From DATMXT01 sp035560415 (GTDB lineage Bacteria; Bacillota; Clostridia; Oscillospirales; Feifaniaceae), in assembly GCA_035560415.1 (NCBI GenBank), contig DATMZG010000078.1, positions 1 to 37,321 on the forward strand: 37,321 nt of DNA, written 5' to 3'. Made by a program: the position numbers and the translations under genes. Of this stretch, positions 8,502 through 15,207 are shown piece by piece; the first letter of the stretch is position 1, and each line of letters begins with the position of its first letter. Under the pieces are notes generated by a model. That model made no database searches. It saw only the letters and a list, made by a program, of their open reading frames with translations, and was not told where the DNA came from.

Positions 8502-8512
8502 CTTACTTTGAA

Positions 8513-10039
8513 TTAATAGTTGAACCACTCGCCCCGCAGCAGCTCCTTTGCGTCGCGGGTCAGCGGAATGAGGTCGGAGCGGTCGATGTATTTGACGTCG
8601 AACTTGCGGTTCAAGGCCGCAAAGTGCTGAACGCCGAAGGCCAGCTTCTTCAGATAGGAGTAGGCGCCGACAGCTCCGAGCGGAAAGTCGTCGGCCGCTT
8701 TGCCGTAGAGGGCCCGCAGGGCCGGCAGCTCAAAGAAGAGCTCCTCCTTTGTCTTGCCGAACTTCGCGAGGTGCTTCGGAATGTTCCCGGACTCGATGAG
8801 CTCGCCCATTTTGGCCCCGGACATGGCGGCCGCCATCGCGGCGCGGCAGGTGCCGATGGCCGTGACGTAAGGGGCGCCCAAAGCCAGCCCCTTGTAGACC
8901 TGATCTTCGCTCGCAAAGCCGCCTGTGACCGCGATGGCCGGCAGCTTTTGCCCCTCGGCTTCAAGCTTTTTGCACAGTGGCACCAAGGCGCTCTCAATGC
9001 ATACGGCCGGCAGGCCCCACTCGTTCATCATTTTGCAGGGGCTGTATCCGGAGCCGCCGCCCGCCCCGTCAAAAGTCACCATGTCGGCCTTGCAAAGGCA
9101 GGCCATGCGCAGCACCCGCTCCATGTCGGCGCGGTCGAATCCGGCGGTCTTGAAATAGAGATTTTTAAGCCCGAGCTCGCGCAGGTGCTCCACGTGGGCA
9201 AGTAAGCTCTCCTCAGTCCACATCGGCAGCCGCCCGTAAGTCCAAAACTGCGGACAGGCCTCCTCTTCGCAAGCTTTTTGCACTTCCGGGTCGCTGGGGT
9301 CGGGGTGGACAAGACATCCCTCCGCCCGCTTTTTGAGGGCGGTTTTGAGGTCCGGCAGCCGCACGGCGGGCTGGGTGCCCTTGGCCGACTGGCCGAACTT
9401 GATTTCAATGGCGGGCGCGCCGCATTTTTGAATCGCGTACTCCGGCAGCCCCGCCGCGTCGTCGTCCACGTTGCACTGCAGCGCAATCTGGCCGCAGCCG
9501 CGGTCGTACCGGCGGAAAGCGTCGAGCATATCGTTTAACATCGGGAAGTGGTTGATTTTGCCCTTGGCGTCGTATGTAAGCGCCCCGTCCTTCGACGGGG
9601 AACCCTCGCCGATGACGCAGACGGTGCCGGCCATGGCCGCCGCCGCGAAATAGCCCTGCCAGTTGAGTTTGATGATGGCCGGCAGCATGACCGGCAGCGC
9701 CAGTTTGACAGGATTTTCGTATCCGATGGTCCGCTCGAGGTTCACGTTGAAAATGGCGGCAGCGTCCCCGTCGGCAGGTGTGCCGACAGCCCCGAAGCAG
9801 TGGCCGCCGATGTTGAAAATGGAATAGTCGAGCGGATTGTCTTTCTCGCTGGCAATCTGATTTGCGCCGGTGTTGGTCGGATAGACCGCCGCCTGCCCGA
9901 TGACCGAGGCAAGTCCGATCTCGCAGCTTCCGATGCAGTCCTCGGTGCAAAAAGAGCACATGCCGGAACATGGCGTGCGCATGGCGCTGCGCATTTTGGT
10001 GTCGTTAAAGGCCGATTCAAGTGCGGGACTGAAGGACAT
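8513..10039 (-). CDS. Stand-alone FMN-binding glutamate synthase-like protein
   Basis: This 508-aa protein matches the FMN/central region of glutamate synthase: a beta/alpha barrel with VTFDGAGGGSG, followed by IAVTGGFASEDQVYKGLALGA and an IGTCRAAMA segment. It lacks the glutaminase domain, so it is not a complete GltB. The N-terminus has five closely spaced cysteines (24, 28, 31, 35, 39) that could hold an Fe-S cluster. Related stand-alone proteins are often annotated as FMN-binding glutamate synthase family, with little proof of activity; it may act with another amidotransferase or have another redox substrate. The ATG at 10039 was chosen because GGGTG lies 6 nt upstream; a GTG at 10048 is in frame but sits on the ribosome site. 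It is transcribed alone, from a near-consensus promoter at 10127-10155. Confidence 0.82.
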   Translation of the reverse strand: MSFSPALESAFNDTKMRSAMRTPCSGMCSFCTEDCIGSCEIGLASVIGQAAVYPTNTGANQIASEKDNPLDYSIFNIGGHCFGAVGTPADGDAAAIFNVNLERTIGYENPVKLALPVMLPAIIKLNWQGYFAAAAMAGTVCVIGEGSPSKDGALTYDAKGKINHFPMLNDMLDAFRRYDRGCGQIALQCNVDDDAAGLPEYAIQKCGAPAIEIKFGQSAKGTQPAVRLPDLKTALKKRAEGCLVHPDPSDPEVQKACEEEACPQFWTYGRLPMWTEESLLAHVEHLRELGLKNLYFKTAGFDRADMERVLRMACLCKADMVTFDGAGGGSGYSPCKMMNEWGLPAVCIESALVPLCKKLEAEGQKLPAIAVTGGFASEDQVYKGLALGAPYVTAIGTCRAAMAAAMSGAKMGELIESGNIPKHLAKFGKTKEELFFELPALRALYGKAADDFPLGAVGAYSYLKKLAFGVQHFAALNRKFDVKYIDRSDLIPLTRDAKELLRGEWFNY

Positions 10040-10126
10040 TGAGCTCACCCTTTCCGCTTTATTAATAGAGATGTTTTTGTGTGAAACGAGCGGCCGCGGC
10101 CGAACGTTGTCTCAATATTATATCAG

Positions 10127-10155
10127 ATTATACCAGACCGTGCGGACAAGTACAA
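10127..10155 (-). promoter_or_regulatory. Sigma-A-type promoter for the glutamate synthase-like gene
   Basis: On the minus strand TTGTAC (10150-10155) is separated by exactly 17 nt from TATAAT (10127-10132). A second TATAAT-like hexamer lies about 12 nt further downstream. The expected leader is about 80 nt long before the ATG at 10039. Confidence 0.7.
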
Positions 10156-10311
10156 GGAATTAAGGGCTGAAATTCACGCCAAACCGCCCGGCGCAAATGG
10201 TATAAAAGAGAAGAAACCGGACAAAAATCGTCCTATACGCCATATCCAGAACACAGAAAATTTGGGTACGGTAGGGCGGATAGTGTGTGAGCCGTCAAAA
10301 ATTGGCCCCAC

Positions 10312-10352
10312 TTAACATAGATTTAACATGGCCCTGATAACGGATTTAACCT
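10312..10352 (+). promoter_or_regulatory. Candidate PhoP binding region (Pho boxes) upstream of pstS
   Basis: TTAACAT occurs at 10312-10318 and again at 10323-10329, exactly one helical turn (11 nt) apart, with a third related copy TTAACCT at 10346-10352. Direct repeats of TTAACA-like hexamers with about 11-nt period are the known binding pattern of PhoP-type regulators in Gram-positive bacteria. The operon itself encodes a PhoP/PhoR pair, so feedback control under phosphate limitation is expected. I could not place a convincing -10 box. Confidence 0.65.
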
Positions 10353-10429
10353 AAAAGCCGTAAGCTTAGGACGTAACAAAAAAGCACACTCGAGACACAA
10401 TCGAAATATGCAATTGGAGGAAAATGAAA

Positions 10430-11320
10430 ATGAAGAAAATTCTCGCATTGGGCATGGCTGCGATGCTGCTTTTGGCGGCTGCCGGCTGCGCGCCGAAGGA
10501 AGAGCCCCAGACTCCGCCGGTGGAAGAGCCCCCGGTCGTTGAGCAGACCATCGACGTCATCTCCCGTGAAGAGGGTTCCGGCACCCGCGGCGCCTTTATC
10601 GAACTCTTCGGAATCGAGCAGAAAGACGCTGCCGGCAACAAGGTCGACATGACCATTGACACCGCTGAAATCAACAGCAGCACCTCTGTCGTCATCACCA
10701 CCGTCGCCGGCGACCCGAATGCCATCGGATACATTTCGCTCGGTTCCTTGAACGACACCGTCAAGGCCGTCGCCATCGGTGGCGTCGCCCCCTCGGTCGC
10801 CGGCGTCAAGGATGGCAGCTACACCGTCGCCCGTCCCTTCAACATCGTCACGAAGGGCGAAGCAACCGGCCTGGCGAAAGACTTCATCGACTATATCATG
10901 AGCGCCGAAGGTCAGAAGGTCATTGAGGACAACGGCTACATCTCGGAAGGCAACACCGGCGCCTATGCGGGCAGCAAGCCGGCGGGCTCCATCACCGTTG
11001 CCGGCTCCTCTTCGGTCACCCCGGTCATGGAGAAGCTCAAGGAAGCCTATATGGCCCTCAACACCGGCGCCTCCATCGACATCCAGATGAGTGACTCCAC
11101 CACCGGCATGACCTCCGCCATCGACGGCATCTGCGACATCGGCATGGCCTCCCGCGAAGTCAAGGACAGCGAGCTTGAGAAGGGCCTCACCCCCACCACC
11201 ATTGCGATGGACGGCATTGCGGTCATCGTCAACAAGGGCAACGAAGTCTCCGACCTGACCAAGGAAGACGTTCTGGGCATCTACACCGGCACCGTCACCG
11301 ACTGGTCCGAACTGAAATAA
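10430..11320 (+). CDS. pstS: Phosphate ABC transporter substrate-binding lipoprotein PstS, apparently circularly permuted
   Basis: This 296-aa secreted lipoprotein should bind phosphate outside the cell and hand it to PstCAB. A signal peptide ends in the lipobox LAAAGC; a Pro/Glu-rich linker follows. The order of conserved segments is unusual. SREEGSGTRGAF (about residue 45), AIGYISLG, YTVARPFNIVTKGE and SAEGQKVIEDNGY, normally the C-terminal half, come first. They are followed by ITVAGSSSVTPVMEKL (about 188), DIGMASREV, MDGIAVIVNKGNEV and DVLGIYTGTVTDWSEL, normally the N-terminal half, and the protein ends there. All phosphate-loop motifs are present once, so it looks permuted and not truncated. 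ATG 10430 lies 9 nt after GGAGG; an in-frame ATG at 10424 lies only 3 nt after it. It is first in the pst operon. Confidence 0.93.
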   Translation: MKKILALGMAAMLLLAAAGCAPKEEPQTPPVEEPPVVEQTIDVISREEGSGTRGAFIELFGIEQKDAAGNKVDMTIDTAEINSSTSVVITTVAGDPNAIGYISLGSLNDTVKAVAIGGVAPSVAGVKDGSYTVARPFNIVTKGEATGLAKDFIDYIMSAEGQKVIEDNGYISEGNTGAYAGSKPAGSITVAGSSSVTPVMEKLKEAYMALNTGASIDIQMSDSTTGMTSAIDGICDIGMASREVKDSELEKGLTPTTIAMDGIAVIVNKGNEVSDLTKEDVLGIYTGTVTDWSELK

Positions 11321-11337
11321 GTAAGCCGACACCCAAA

Positions 11338-11428
11338 AGAGGGCCGGACGTGGGTCCGGCCCTCTGAGGTTGTCCAAAAAGACATTTTTCGACACTCTGA
11401 GAGGGGCCGGACACAGGTCCGGCTCTCT
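11338..11428 (+). promoter_or_regulatory. Two related hairpins between pstS and pstC
   Basis: Positions 11338-11349 pair perfectly with 11354-11365 (12 bp, 4-nt loop). A second copy with the same GGCCGGAC/GTCCGG core pairs 11403-11412 with 11417-11426 (10 bp with two G-T pairs). Neither has a strong T tract. Such hairpins after a binding-protein gene usually stabilise its mRNA or partly stop transcription, so PstS exceeds the membrane components. The sequence similarity suggests a local duplication. Confidence 0.65.
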
Positions 11429-11444
11429 TTGGCAAGGAGACGAC

Positions 11445-12293
11445 ATGAACCGCTATAAAGAACACGCGGCCAGACTGCTCTTTCTGTTTTGCGCCTGCGT
11501 ATCCATCATCTGCGTGCTGCTCATTTGCCTGTTTTTGTTCGCAAACGGCCTTCCGGTCATGGCCGAAATCGGGCCGCTCAAGTTTTTACTTGGGACGAGA
11601 TGGAAGCCGGGCAACGACATTTTCGGCATTGCCCCCATGATCATCGGGAGCCTCTATGTGACGGCCGGAGCCATGGTCGCAGGGGTTCCCATCGGCGTGC
11701 TGACCGCCATTTACATCGCACGCTTTGGCACGAAACAAATCAACCGCGTGCTGCGCCCGGCCGTATCCCTGATGGCGGGAATCCCCTCCATCATATACGG
11801 CTTTTTCGGGCTTGTCGTGCTGGTGCCGCTCATGCGGCAGCTCTTTAACGGCGGCAAGAGCGTCATGACGGCCTCCATCCTGCTGGGCATCATGATTTTG
11901 CCCACCGTCATCAGCGTCTCGGAGGCGGCCATTGCGGCGGTGCCCGAAAGCTATTACGAGGGGGCCCTGGCCCTCGGCGCCAGCCATGAGCGCAGCGTGT
12001 TTTTCGTGCTGCTGCCGGCGGCGAAGTCGGGGGTTATGGCGGCCATTGTGCTGGGGGTCGGCAGAGCCATCGGCGAGACCATGGCCGTCATCATGGTGGC
12101 CGGCAACCAGCCGATCATTCCGAAGAGCATCACAAGCGGTGTGCGCACCATGACGGCCAACATCGTCATTGAGATGGGCTATGCCGCGGACCTTCACCGG
12201 GGGGCCCTCATTGCGACCGGCGTCGTGCTCTTTGTCTTCATCCTGCTCATCAACCTGCTCTTATCGATGATTAAAAGGAGGCAGGGCGTATGA
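11445..12293 (+). CDS. pstC: Phosphate ABC transporter permease PstC
   Basis: This 282-aa integral membrane protein is one of the two channel subunits of the high-affinity phosphate importer. It has an N-terminal hydrophobic helix (residues about 10-34), the PstC-like segment FLLGTRWKPGNDIFGI, and a MetI-type permease core with AALGASHERSVFFVLLPAAKSG, the coupling-helix region that contacts the ATPase, followed by GRAIGETMAVIMVAGN. About six membrane segments are visible. The ATG at 11445 is preceded by AAGGAGA. It follows two hairpins downstream of pstS and overlaps pstA by 4 nt (ATGA), which suggests coupled, equimolar synthesis of the two permeases. Confidence 0.96.
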   Translation: MNRYKEHAARLLFLFCACVSIICVLLICLFLFANGLPVMAEIGPLKFLLGTRWKPGNDIFGIAPMIIGSLYVTAGAMVAGVPIGVLTAIYIARFGTKQINRVLRPAVSLMAGIPSIIYGFFGLVVLVPLMRQLFNGGKSVMTASILLGIMILPTVISVSEAAIAAVPESYYEGALALGASHERSVFFVLLPAAKSGVMAAIVLGVGRAIGETMAVIMVAGNQPIIPKSITSGVRTMTANIVIEMGYAADLHRGALIATGVVLFVFILLINLLLSMIKRRQGV

Positions 12294-13138
12294 ACATGAA
12301 GCGGCGCGTAGACCCCGTATCTCTGGTGCTCGGCATCCTGGTCCGGCTGGCCACGGTCATCGCCTTCCTTGTCATTTTGTTCTTGGTGGCGTATATTCTT
12401 ATTAAGGGTGTGCCCAACCTCACGCCCTCCCTCTTCTCGTGGAAATACAACAGCGTAAACGTCTCGCTGGTGCCGGCCCTCATCAACACGGTCATCATGA
12501 CGGTGCTGGCGCTGCTCATCGCGGGGCCAATCGGAATTTTCTCGGCCGTTTACTTAAGCGAATACGCAAAGCGCGGAAGCCGGCTTGTCAAAATCATTCG
12601 CATGGCCTCCGAAGTGCTGACCGGCATTCCCTCCATCGTATACGGACTTTTCGGCTTTCTCTTCTTCGTCGCGACCATGGGGTGGGGCTACTCGCTCCTC
12701 GCCGGCACCTGTACCCTGACCATCATGATTTTGCCCCTCATCATGCGCACGACCGAGGAGGCGCTGCTCGCGGTGCCGGACGCCTACCGTGAAGGCAGCT
12801 TCGGACTCGGGGCGGGGCGGCTGCGCACCGTCTTTTCCATCGTGCTGCCGGCCGCGGTGCCGGGCATTCTCGCAGGCGTCATTCTGGCCATCGGACGCAT
12901 CGTCGGCGAGACCGCAGCCCTCATCTACACGGCCGGAACCACGGCCGAGGTGCCCGAAAAGCTCCTTGACTCCACCAGGACCCTCTCGGTCCACATGTAC
13001 GCCCTGTCGAACGAGGGGCTCTACATCAACCAGACCTATGCCACGGCAGTCGTGCTGCTGGTGCTCGTGCTCATCATAAACGCCTGCTCCGGCTGGCTTG
13101 CAAGGCGCATGGCGGGAGGAAAATATGGAAAAGATTAA
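12290..13138 (+). CDS. pstA: Phosphate ABC transporter permease PstA
   Basis: This 282-aa membrane protein pairs with PstC to form the phosphate channel. It has a long N-terminal helix (about residues 14-40), the family segment LTPSLFSWKYNSVN, GPIGIFSAVYLSEYAKRG, and the coupling-helix region SFGLGAGRLRTVFSIVLPAAVPGI, followed by GRIVGETAALIYTAGT. The start overlaps the pstC stop by 4 nt and has a GGAGG upstream inside pstC. Its own last 14 nt overlap the start of pstB. Confidence 0.96.
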   Translation: MNMKRRVDPVSLVLGILVRLATVIAFLVILFLVAYILIKGVPNLTPSLFSWKYNSVNVSLVPALINTVIMTVLALLIAGPIGIFSAVYLSEYAKRGSRLVKIIRMASEVLTGIPSIVYGLFGFLFFVATMGWGYSLLAGTCTLTIMILPLIMRTTEEALLAVPDAYREGSFGLGAGRLRTVFSIVLPAAVPGILAGVILAIGRIVGETAALIYTAGTTAEVPEKLLDSTRTLSVHMYALSNEGLYINQTYATAVVLLVLVLIINACSGWLARRMAGGKYGKD

Positions 13139-13874
13139 AGTCGAAAAACTGGATTTATTTTACGGGACGTTTCAGGCGCTCAAAGACGTCAACATGTCGG
13201 TGCTGCCCAAAGAGGTCACCGCCTTCATCGGCCCCTCCGGCTGTGGCAAGTCGACGCTGCTCAAGACCATCAATCGCATGAACGACCTTGTCGAGGACTG
13301 CCACATTGTCGGCACGGTCACCCTCGACGGGCAGGACATATATAAGGGTATGGACGTAAGCTCACTGCGCAAGCGGGTGGGTATGGTCTTCCAAAAGCCA
13401 AACCCCTTCCCCATGACCGTTTACGACAACATCGCCTTCGGGCCCCGCACCCACGGCGTGCGCTCGAAGGTCAAGCTCGACGAGGTTGTGGAAAAATCCC
13501 TTCGGGCAGCCGCCATCTGGGATGAGACCAAGGACCGGCTCAAAAAAAGCGCTTTGGGGTTATCCGGCGGACAGCAGCAGCGGCTTTGCATCGCAAGAGC
13601 GCTTGCCGTCGGCCCCGAGGTGCTGCTCATGGACGAGCCGACCTCGGCCCTCGACCCCATTTCAACCTCTAAAATAGAAGACCTTGTGAGCGAGCTCAAG
13701 AAGGATTATACTATAGTAATAGTCACACATAACATGCAGCAGGCAGCCCGTATTTCCGATAAGACGGCGTTTTTCCTGCTCGGTGAACTCGTTGAGTTCG
13801 GGGCGACCGAAGACATATTCTCCATGCCGCAGGACAAGCGGACAGAGGACTACATCACGGGGAGGTTTGGATGA
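13125..13874 (+). CDS. pstB: Phosphate ABC transporter ATPase PstB
   Basis: This 249-aa cytoplasmic ATPase powers phosphate import. Visible motifs are Walker A GPSGCGKST (near residue 35), the Q-loop VGMVFQKPNPFPMTVYDN specific to PstB, the ABC signature LSGGQQQRL, Walker B VLLMDEPTSALDP and the switch histidine in VTHNMQQA. The ATG at 13125 is preceded by GGGAGGAAAAT and lies inside the end of pstA; the stop overlaps phoU by 4 nt. Length is normal for the family. Confidence 0.97.
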   Translation: MEKIKVEKLDLFYGTFQALKDVNMSVLPKEVTAFIGPSGCGKSTLLKTINRMNDLVEDCHIVGTVTLDGQDIYKGMDVSSLRKRVGMVFQKPNPFPMTVYDNIAFGPRTHGVRSKVKLDEVVEKSLRAAAIWDETKDRLKKSALGLSGGQQQRLCIARALAVGPEVLLMDEPTSALDPISTSKIEDLVSELKKDYTIVIVTHNMQQAARISDKTAFFLLGELVEFGATEDIFSMPQDKRTEDYITGRFG

Positions 13875-14536
13875 TGCGCCGGCAGTTCGACAGCCAGCTT
13901 GAAGCGATGCACACAAAAATGATTCAGATGGGAGCCCTCTGCGAAGACGCCATCGCAAGTGCCTCCAAGGCGCTGCTCGAGGGAGACGACAGCCTGCGGG
14001 AAAAGGCGGTGACGCTCGAGCGGGACATCGACCTCATGGAGCGGGACATCGAACTGATTTGCTACCGGCTGCTGCTCCACCAGCAGCCCATCGCCGGAGA
14101 TTTGAGACAGGTGACGGCCGCCCAGCACATGATCATCGACATGGAGCGGGTCGGCGACCAGGCGGCCGACATTGCCGAGCTTGCCGGCTTCATGAAGGGC
14201 AGCCCGGTCAAAAGCGACATCCACATCGCCGACATGGCCAGAGCCGCCATCAAAATGCTCACCGACAGCATTGACTCCTATGTCAACGGGGATATCGCCT
14301 TGGTCAAGACCGTGCTGGTCTACGACGACGTGGTCGACGACCTCTTTTCAAAGGTCAAGGGGGAGCTCATCTCGCAGATTCTGCTCGACAGCAAGCTGGC
14401 CGGAGACTGCCTTGACCTGCTCATGATCGCCAAATATTTTGAGCGCATCGGCGACCACGCCCAGAACATCGCCGAGTGGGTGCTCTATTCCATGACCGGC
14501 AACCGCAGGTGGATTGATGGGGAGGAGTCGCAGTGA
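13871..14536 (+). CDS. phoU: Phosphate-signalling protein PhoU
   Basis: This 221-aa all-helical protein is a two-repeat PhoU. It contains the conserved segments ERDIDLMERDIE, RQVTAAQHMIIDMERVGDQAADIAE and, in the second half, AKYFERIGDHAQNIAEW. In the family, PhoU links the state of the Pst transporter to the PhoR kinase and damps phosphate uptake and Pho gene expression when phosphate is plentiful; the acidic E/D-xxxD motifs bind metal clusters. It overlaps pstB (ATGA) and the response regulator (GTGA), so all are probably translated from one message. Confidence 0.96.
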   Translation: MMRRQFDSQLEAMHTKMIQMGALCEDAIASASKALLEGDDSLREKAVTLERDIDLMERDIELICYRLLLHQQPIAGDLRQVTAAQHMIIDMERVGDQAADIAELAGFMKGSPVKSDIHIADMARAAIKMLTDSIDSYVNGDIALVKTVLVYDDVVDDLFSKVKGELISQILLDSKLAGDCLDLLMIAKYFERIGDHAQNIAEWVLYSMTGNRRWIDGEESQ

Positions 14537-15207
14537 TCTATTTACTGGAAGACGAGACCAGCATCCGCAAGCTGGTGATTTACACCCTTGAGAACTCCGG
14601 CCTCCCGGCCGAGGGGTTTGGCTGTGTCGCGGACTTCTGGGAGGGCATGCGCAAAAAGACGCCGGAGCTCATCCTGCTCGACATCATGCTGCCGGACGGG
14701 GACGGGCTGCAGGTCTTAAAAGAGCTTCGGGCCTCGAGGCTGACCGGCAGAATTCCGGTCATGATGCTGACCGCAAAGGGCACTGAGTACGACAAGGTGG
14801 CCGGGCTCGACATGGGGGCCGACGACTATCTGCCCAAGCCCTTCGGCATGATGGAGCTGGTGGCGCGGGTCAAAAGCCTGCTGCGGCGTGTGAGTCCGCA
14901 GGAGGAAAAGGCCGAGGAGTACACAGCCGGGGGCCTCTTTGTCAGCGTTCCGCGGCACCTCGTCACGGTCGAGGGGGTGCCGGTCGTGCTGACCTTAAAG
15001 GAGTTCGAGGTGCTCACCTATCTGCTGCGCAATCCCGGCATCGTGCTGACAAGGGACCAGATCATGTCCGGCGTCTGGGGTTACGACTTTGACGGCGAGA
15101 GCCGCACGGTCGACGTCCACATCCGTACGCTGCGCTCCAAGCTCGGGTCCTGCGCCGACCTGATTGAGACGGTGCGGGGGGTCGGCTACCGAATCGGAGG
15201 CGACTGA
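14533..15207 (+). CDS. phoP: PhoB/PhoP-type response regulator
   Basis: This 224-aa OmpR-family transcription factor has a receiver domain with the acidic start YLLEDE, phospho-acceptor Asp in ILLDIMLPDGDG, the conserved Thr/Lys positions in MMLTAK and YLPKPF, and a C-terminal winged-helix domain with GESRTVDVHIRTLRSKLG and VRGVGYRI. It probably binds the TTAACA repeats upstream of pstS. The start is GTG, overlapping the phoU stop, preceded by GGGGAGGAG. It sits at the end of the pst operon, unlike the many genomes where the regulator pair is elsewhere or upstream. Confidence 0.93.
   Translation: MIYLLEDETSIRKLVIYTLENSGLPAEGFGCVADFWEGMRKKTPELILLDIMLPDGDGLQVLKELRASRLTGRIPVMMLTAKGTEYDKVAGLDMGADDYLPKPFGMMELVARVKSLLRRVSPQEEKAEEYTAGGLFVSVPRHLVTVEGVPVVLTLKEFEVLTYLLRNPGIVLTRDQIMSGVWGYDFDGESRTVDVHIRTLRSKLGSCADLIETVRGVGYRIGGD

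Larger units (their letters stand above)
10040..10429. other. Divergent intergenic region between the glutamate synthase-like gene and pstS
   Basis: This 390-nt gap holds the minus-strand promoter at 10127-10155, the candidate Pho boxes at 10312-10352 and the pstS ribosome site (GGAGG, 10416-10420). Between about 10160 and 10300 I see nothing that can be named with confidence. No credible reading frame is present. Confidence 0.7.

Noticed and set aside
10430..11320. pstS as a truncated or broken gene
   Set aside because: All expected motifs are present once and the reading frame is intact with signal peptide and ribosome site, so permutation explains it better than truncation.
10346..11446. 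Long minus-strand reading frame across pstS
   Set aside because: It is antisense to a clear gene, has low-complexity Gly/Asp/Val composition and ends in the hairpins and Pho region. It is a shadow produced by GC-rich codon use.
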